A stretch of DNA of 64,000 bases from Monomorium pharaonis. Taxonomy: Eukaryota > Arthropoda > Insecta > Hymenoptera > Formicidae. Of the stretch, positions 57,876-64,000 are shown one piece after another (position 1 is the stretch's first letter; every line of letters starts with the position of its first letter). Under the pieces are notes generated by a model. The model saw only the letters and a list, made by a program, of their open reading frames with translations. It was not told where the DNA came from and ran no database searches. The position numbers were made by a program, and so were the translations under genes. The stretch spans positions 13,241,821-13,305,820 of the forward strand of contig NC_050475.1 in the NCBI RefSeq assembly GCF_013373865.1, given 5' to 3'.

Positions 57876-59735
57876 GGGGTTATACTGTAAATTTTTCAAA
57901 AAATCAAAAAAAAATTTTTTTGCTTAAATGATGCCTTAAGGGGTAAGGCCACTTTGACACCTTAAAAAATTGATTTTTTTTCTTTGCTTAAAATGTTTCT
58001 TATGGTCTCAAAAATAATATGTATTAAACCCGACTTCGAAATTGCAAGGGAAAATAAAGTTTCGAGTAAGTATAATGTAGCGCGTCACTGCTGTAGCGCT
58101 ACGGCGTTCGAGCGGCTAAAAACCCTCTACGAGTGGCTTGATAGAAAAGTCTGTTTTCTATCAACATCGATCTAAACCTGCAAAGGGACATTTATAGTGA
58201 ATTAAGCAGACATGATTTGCTGCAACGTTGCTTAGGCGGCTTTACACAAAACAGCAACGAAAGCTTCAACGCTGTAATCTGGTCGATGGCGCCAAAATCG
58301 CATTTCAGTTGGAAAAACCGTCCTTGAAATAGCTGCTTATATATCTTACAAATTATGCAAGTGCTGGATATGCCAATAGGCCAAGAAAGCAGCAATTTTT
58401 GCTTCACGGCAGACGAAACGCGTATCAAGTATGCCGAACGCCGTTTGTCGGACGCCGCAAAAACTGATCGTCAAGACCTCAAAGTGGCTAGAAAAGAGAT
58501 GGAGAAGGCTAATGTTAATCAGGAGGGACAGTTATATGGTGCAGGCATCGCTGATTAATGGTAATGTAACCTTTTTCTCGCTTTTTATACTAAAAATTGT
58601 TACAAAAAATTTTAAACGCGTTTTTCTCGAAACAGCATTTTTCAAAACGGCTTGCAGTCTAACGTCGCCAATTTTTATCCGATTGATTTGAATTTTTTAC
58701 CAGATCTTTATTTCAACATTATCTAGGGTGCAACGCAGGATTTTTGCGATATCTTAAAAATTTTCGTTGCTGTCGCTTTTTTTCAAAATTTTTAAGCGAA
58801 AAATGACTTTTCTTCAAATTGTTGCCATTTTAATAAAAATGTACATTTCTCAAAACGACTACGTACGCTACTACATAGTTTTTATCATGTAGAAAATAAA
58901 TATTTTGGGTTTTTTGATCCAGGCCTCACCACTGCAGAGTAATCGTGCACGACATTTTGCATATCGAGCAAAAACCATGTACAAAAAATGGTCGTTACGC
59001 GCTCAATATTTATATTAAAAACTTTAAAAAATATTTCCTATATTCTTGAATGTAGTATTAATAAACGCCCCAAAAAATGTTTTACTTGCACAGTGTATTT
59101 TTAATAGAAAAAATTTTCAAAAATGTCTTAAAATTTGAAGTGTCAAGGTGGCCCTACCCCTTGATGTCTTAAAAACAAGTTCCAATTGGTTTTATAGCTT
59201 AAAATATTTTTATTATGTTTTTATGAATGTACAGTCACAGCGCCGTTCCAAGCGTATCTCAGCACGCCACGCACACTTAGATCTTTGAATTTTATAGGTA
59301 ACAAGTAACTTACTTTCGAATAATGAGCTTCCCGAAGTAATTGTAGATGGCATTAGAATTGTTTATGTAAAAAAAAAATGAGAGTTTCAATGCTACAATT
59401 TGGATTATAGCATTCAAGAATTTTTCAAGCGGTAAGACAACTTGACATAGCATATTGATATTTCAGTTTGTGTGTTTATGACGGTTTATGCAGCATTATG
59501 AAAATTATGGAGCTGCTAAGTATTATTATTGGACCAAATTGTTATAATGATTGTGTAGAAGTTAACGAGAAGCGCGTACAGCAGGCCAAACACTCGCTCA
59601 CGAACGTTGCAAAAAAGGCGCGTTCATCCTCTACATCGTCTCGCAAAGAGAGAAAAAAAAGATATCGCCGTAGAAGGATAATTATATGGCATCGCGGACT
59701 AAAGATTAAAAAATGGAAGCCTAACAATTTTGAGT
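57876..59735 (+). mobile_element. Kolobok-like copy 2 (internally deleted, 3' end lost)
   Basis: The 5' terminus GGGGTTATACTGTAAATTTT follows TTAA (57872-57875) and matches the right end of copy 1. After the nested element, 59165-59340 matches the copy 1 5' region and then jumps to C-terminal codons (59468-59700: MKIMELLSIIIGPNCYNDC). The core transposase is deleted. The 3' end is cut by a foldback array. Confidence 0.75.
57940..59160 (+). mobile_element. Second Kolobok-like element nested inside copy 2
   Basis: The ends GGGGTAAGGCCACTTTGACAC and its near complement are flanked by TTAA (57936-57939) and TTGA (59161-59164). It is 1.2 kb and still encodes the C-terminal transposase part (58190-58558: LLQRCLGGFTQNSNESFNAV, then FTADETRIKYAERRLSDAAK), with stops. 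It is a different family from its host, though related. Confidence 0.8.
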
Positions 59736-59972
59736 GGCACCCGTTTGGCCACGGTCCTGATTGACCACGTCATTATTGCGCACGCGTCAATATTGGCCAC
59801 GCGTCAATATTGACCACGTCACTATTGACCACGTCATTATTGCCTACGCGTCAATATTGGCCACGTCACTTTGCCCACGCGTCAATATTGACCACGTCAC
59901 TATTAGCCATGCGTCAATATTACCCACGTCATTATTGCCTACGCGTCAATATTGTCAACGTCAATATTAATC
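59736..59972. repeat. Foldback arm C2
   Basis: It starts GAGTGGCACCCGTTTGGCCACGG, like arm C, then 15-bp units (CCACGTCAATATTGA, with CCACGCGTCAATATTGG variants). It stops in AT-rich DNA at 59972 without anchor or right arm. Confidence 0.75.
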
Positions 59973-60841
59973 CTTTTTTTTTAATTTGTTTGTAAGTTAT
60001 GAAATGTTATTAAAAAAGTTTTCGAGTGATCCAAATTTATTGAAACAGTGAAACATTTTATTTCGTTCGTAGAAGTTAGCCAAAATTTGGTTAGGTCTGT
60101 CAAAACTCTATACAAAATTGCATAGGTAGTCCCTTCTAAAATATTGAATAATTTCAGACATGAGATATGTTTTCAGACAAATATTGACAAACAAATACAT
60201 CCTCATGAAATTATAATTTGTGTATCCTTTGTAAAAAGCATGTTTTCTAAATATATGTCATAATATATGTTAAATGTATGTTATATCTTATAGCATTAGT
60301 ATAAAGCCCTATTCATAAGTGAAAAATATGCTGCGGTTAATATTGACTACAGAGAATATCTGTTTTTGATATAATTGTTCAAAGTTCATAATGCACAGAC
60401 ATTAGATATTTTCAATCGGGTTGGAGATTAGTCGTATTTAATAATTATAATTCGATATATGTAAACAGATATATATATATTTGGCAATTGATGATTTTGA
60501 CGACATCTAGAAACTACCATATATTATTGCATACATTAGAGTACATTGACTCTCTGATGCATACATGGCTAATATTTTTAAAATACAACTTATTAGTGCA
60601 TATGTATAAACAAATAATTACAGATTGATGATTTCAACGACATCGTAAGGTTATACCTAATATATATGGTTAACTACCAGCTAGATACCATATATTATTG
60701 CATACATTAGAGTACATTTACTCTTTGATGCATACATAATCAATATTTTTGAAATATAACTTGTTGATACGTATATATAAACAAATAACTATGAATCAAT
60801 GATTTTGACGACATTACAAGGGTATATTTAATATATGGTTA

Positions 60842-61903
60842 CCCAGTGAACACATTTTATAGCGGCAAGGTAACATGGAAGTTACATGTAATTTAACATT
60901 GTTATTCTTGTGATATGTAGGTGCTATATGACATGGAAATAACCTGTTACGTAATATTTGTTATACGCAAGTGATCTAGCTGTTATACATCGTTTTGGCG
61001 TTACAGTTATTCAACAAAAATTGTATAATCGTAACATAACACATTCGTATCAATGTTATTACGGAACGATGCGTCGTAGTTGACTCAGAAATCAGACATT
61101 ATAACATCCTGAATGACAGATCTATTTAATAATAAAAAAAATTATTATAAAGATAATGTTTTCAAAAATAACGGTTTGTCTACAATTACTGCGCACAAAA
61201 AATGCACAAAATCTAAATTCATCATGTGCTGAACAAAAACAGAATAATAAATGTATACTATTCAATTTTTCTTAGAATTATGATCTATATAGTTAACCAT
61301 CTAATTAATCATTTGAACGCTTCAAAGATTAATGCTAAATAGATCGCAATTTCCATCAAATTATTAAGGTTATGGAAAAAGATAAATTTAACAATGAAAT
61401 TAATAAGTAAATAAATTAATGCTATTTATTTTTAATATGTTTTGCAAAATTTAATTGCTTTTATAAAAAATAATATAGTCGCGTCAGTTTACATATAGGT
61501 ATATGTAGACAATAACAAGTACCCATATCGATGAGTCAAATTGGCGTAGCAGGTAGAGTACAAGGTTCGTAATCCTAAGGTCCCGAGTTCAAACCTAGTA
61601 GCGGCAAGTAAGAATAAAATAAAAAATAACATAATTTAAATTTAATTAATTAATAAAAATTTATTCTAAATGTAGTATGTGCTGTTGATAAAAATAATTT
61701 AAAAAATATGAAATTTTTATTTTATTTTATTTTTCTTTGTAACTGTTGTGTAACGGTTAGATAACATGTAATTATAACATGTTATATTGCTGAGTCGGAA
61801 ATTGTAACTTACATGTAAGTTACATGTAATTTCAAAGTAACGTAACCTGTTATATTCGGTTACATTGCTGTTACACTGCTGCTATATTACTGTGTTCACT
61901 GGG
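60842..61903. mobile_element. Intact TIR element with tRNA-like core, TA-flanked, copy 3
   Basis: It is 1062 bp. Ends CCCAGTGAACACA and TGTGTTCACTGGG are perfect inverted copies, flanked by TA (60840-60841, 61904-61905). Sub-terminal GTAACTTACATGTAAGTTAC-type palindromes lie on the right. There is no transposase frame. A tRNA-like module lies at 61535-61606. Confidence 0.85.
61535..61606 (+). other. tRNA-like module with Pol III A and B boxes
   Basis: TGGCGTAGCAGG (61542-61553) matches the A-box consensus TRGCNNAGYNGG, and GTTCAAACC (61587-61595) matches the B-box core GTTCRANNC, 33 bp apart. The anticodon-stem area (CAAGGTTCGTAATCCTAAG) is only partly pairable and no acceptor stem forms, so this is not a tRNA gene. 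Confidence 0.6.
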
Positions 61904-62627
61904 TAATTACCATATATTATTGTATACATTAGAGTACATTGACTCTCTGATGCAGACATGACTAATATTTTTGAAATACAACTTATTACATATGTATAAA
62001 CAAATAATTACAGATTGATGATTACAACGACATTACAAAATTTTATACATGGATACATAATGTTGATGATTAACTGAGTAAATTAACTATTTAACATATA
62101 CATATACATAAACACATTTTTTTTAATATAACATATTAGTAAGTATACATAAATAATTAACTAAGAAATGACGATTTCCATGACACTATATCATTTTACA
62201 GTGATATGTGATTTGTTAGGAATTTTATTTATTTACATAATTTTAATCATATATTTAATGTAACAAGCATACATTAAAAAAAATTTTAAACAACGATATA
62301 AAATAATACATTTTACAAAAATAATAGTAATTAAAAAATTTAACTTACTTAAAAAATTTAAATTTAACTTGTTAGTCCAATTAATTAAACCATTTTACTT
62401 AATTGTAAATATATATACCCTGGACAACTCGTAAGTAAAATGCATAACCGTGCAAAATAGCACATTAAATAGTCATAGATTCAATAAAATTTTCTTCATG
62501 AATTTTCCCAAGCTGAACATTGAAAATTTTAATATTTAGAGATTTTAATGTCGTAATAACCATGCAAACAGCACTTGTTCACAGTAGTATTGATATAATC
62601 TAATTTAGAAAGCCTCAACCCGAGAAC

Positions 62628-62831
62628 ATTGATTCATACAATATCTTACGCTTTCATACTAATTTCTTTTTAAACATGAAATATCAAGATTTGGCTAGTT
62701 AATCTGTCAGATTAGTTGCATTCATTAGTATTGATTCATACAATATCTTACGCTTTCATACTAATTTCTTTTTAAACATGAAATATCAAGATTTGGCTAG
62801 TTAATCTGTCAGATTAGTTGCATTCATTAGT
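62628..62831. repeat. Recent 102-bp tandem duplication
   Basis: The unit beginning ATTGATTCATACAATATC is present twice head-to-tail with no difference that I can see, so the duplication is recent. Confidence 0.85.
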
Positions 62832-62924
62832 ATTAGAACTTGTATTGATCTCAACAAAGAGTTAATAATGTAATGCAAGGAGTGTATAACAATGCACTCT
62901 TTCACTTTCATTGGTCTGTCCTTT

Positions 62925-63070
62925 TTAGCTGCACTGCTGCACTGGTGCAATAAGTTAAATGAGATAAAATATATTTGTCTCACTTTAGGCCTGGTTCTTT
63001 GTCGCTGCACTGCTGTACTGGTGCAATAAGTTAGAATGGGAAAAAAATTTTTTGTCTTAAGGTGCCGTTT
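62925..63070. repeat. CTGCACTGCTGCACTGGTGC repeat, two direct copies
   Basis: The word GCACTGCTGCACTGGTGCAATAAGTTA occurs at about 62940 and 63006, and in inverted pairs at 17027-17150. It is a terminal part of a MITE family. Confidence 0.6.
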
Positions 63071-63717
63071 CACTTTGTAAAATAAGCAACACATACATAT
63101 GTTAAAAATATAACTTCAATACACATAAATTTTTTGATAAAATTAAAATATAAAGGTGTTGCTTCTTCAATTAAAATCGAGTAAGATTTGAAGAGAATTA
63201 ATAATTAAGTTTCAGCGATAATTCGTTGTTGTTAAAATATCTTTATTTTACTTATGTAACTGCATTCCTTACAGTTTTATCTGCACAATTTACTTCGCAA
63301 AATAAAATGTAGTCATAAACTAAGTTACATCAGCAACATTAAAAATAAAATCACATAAATTTGATTAAATTTTAGAATTATACACAATATATAACATAAC
63401 ACTTTGCATCTTACACCCATTCACTGAATCACAAATATACAAGACGAATTAAAAATAAATGTGATTATCTAAACATATGTTACAAGAAAGAAAGTTATAT
63501 TTTTTCTTCAATAAATACAAATGATTAGTCAAGCTGCAATGTTGATGACTTCGTTACATTGCACAAGATTCAGATAGCGAAGACAATAATGATGATCTCA
63601 TGCTGAAATGAATCCCATGTATTGTAACTGCATGGATCCTTTTGTAATTCCTGTTGCCACTTCTTCAATATTATTTAAATTAATACAGTTATGAATACCA
63701 ATTTACCTCACTTCCCA
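63070..63717. other. AT-rich spacer with no recognisable gene
   Basis: No ORF, TIR or RNA signal I can support. Confidence 0.4.
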
Positions 63718-63862
63718 GACAGCACAGGATATCCTATGGATATCCGTTTTATGTCCATTTCTTGTCCTGATGTCCATGGACCTTATAAGGATATCCATAG
63801 AATATACATTTGTGGACATTGAAGGGATATCCTAAAATGGACCACTTTGTATGTCCATATGC
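63718..63862. repeat. GGATATCC / GTCCATGGACC dyad array with CCCAGACAGCACA start
   Basis: It starts CCCAGACAGCACAGGATATCC. Dyad words GGATATCC and GTCCATGGAC then recur roughly every 15-25 bp. The CCCAG start resembles those at 60842, 22865 and 21065. Confidence 0.55.
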
Positions 63863-63923
63863 TATCCTTATTTGTACTCGCTCCGCCAACACCATCTGCA
63901 TGCACAAGTGAACTAAAAAGCAA

Positions 63924-63978
63924 TATGGCCGTAGTAGTGGTTAGGTTTTCGTTGGTTATCGGCATGTTTTACACAGTC
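63924..63978 (+). CDS. Possible first exon (hydrophobic N-terminus)
   Basis: An ATG in fair context (AGCAATATGGCC) starts MAVVVVRFSLVIGMFYTV and ends at CAG|GTAAGA, a good donor, with hydrophobic character like a signal peptide. The window stops 22 bp later. It could equally be chance. Confidence 0.25.
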
Positions 63979-64000
63979 AGGTAAGAATCCTAAAAATTTT

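Larger units (their letters stand above)
60300..62090. repeat. Diverged tandem repeat, 140-175-bp units, split by a TIR element
   Basis: The block TACCATATATTATTGCATAC, then GAGTACATT-ACTCT-TGATGCA, then ACGACATTACAA recurs near 60490, 60630, 60800, and again after the insertion from 61906. No coding sequence. Confidence 0.75.

Noticed and set aside
61535..61606. Functional tRNA gene
   Set aside because: A and B boxes are present, but acceptor and anticodon stems do not pair and the module recurs inside a TE family.

Overview
This is a eukaryotic, most likely insect, intergenic and intronic landscape made almost entirely of transposable elements (TEs). There are no bacterial-style operons. 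The DNA is AT-rich with sharp GC-rich islands, carries long CA/TG and CT microsatellites, and holds debris of many insect-type TE superfamilies. The combination recalls a hymenopteran, perhaps an ant, but that assignment is inference.

The only convincing host gene is on the plus strand. Four exons (26917-27067, 27368-27510, 27588-27729, 51130-51251) join in phase across proper splice sites. They encode the N-terminal part of a predicted SAM-dependent methyltransferase (motif I LDVGSRLG, preceded by a CxxC module). Intron 3 is about 23.4 kb and is filled with nested TEs. The 3' part of the gene lies beyond what I can recognise, probably to the right of the window. A second exon-like start (63924-63978) is only a weak suggestion.

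Layout. 0-4.1 kb: foldback arm, mariner derivative, PIF/Harbinger and hAT remnants. 4.3-8.9 kb: a 5'-truncated Ty3/Gypsy element between two outward-facing foldback arms. 9.2-12.5 kb: dyad repeats, a Harbinger fragment, a complete but dead mariner, and a complete foldback element. 12.7-17.5 kb: a tRNA-like-bearing TIR element with a perfect 248-bp palindrome, a Harbinger fragment, and AT-rich palindromic blocks. 18.0-24.2 kb: large TIR elements nested in each other. 25.0-26.6 kb: a head-to-tail chain of MITEs with TTAA-like junctions. 26.9-27.7 kb: host exons 1-3. 27.8-36.2 kb: MITEs, a piggyBac-like element, a solo LTR and foldbacks. 36.3-42.6 kb: BEL/Pao, then a Penelope-like element. 42.7-49.5 kb: a Kolobok-like element (TTAA target duplication) holding an R1-clade retrotransposon (14-bp duplication), which itself holds a foldback element (9-bp duplication). 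51.1 kb: host exon 4. 51.6-60.0 kb: foldbacks, a LINE, and a second Kolobok copy with another Kolobok inside it. 60.3-62.1 kb: a tandem repeat interrupted by an intact TA-flanked TIR element with a tRNA-like core. 62.6-64 kb: small repeats.

The most unusual feature is a family of foldback-like elements at nine loci. Their arms are tandem arrays of degenerate 15-bp (sometimes 16-bp) units. Unit sequence differs between copies, but the period, and in the larger copies a shared core (anchor word, CA tract, strong GC hairpin), stay the same. I regard this as the best candidate for an undescribed system in the window.
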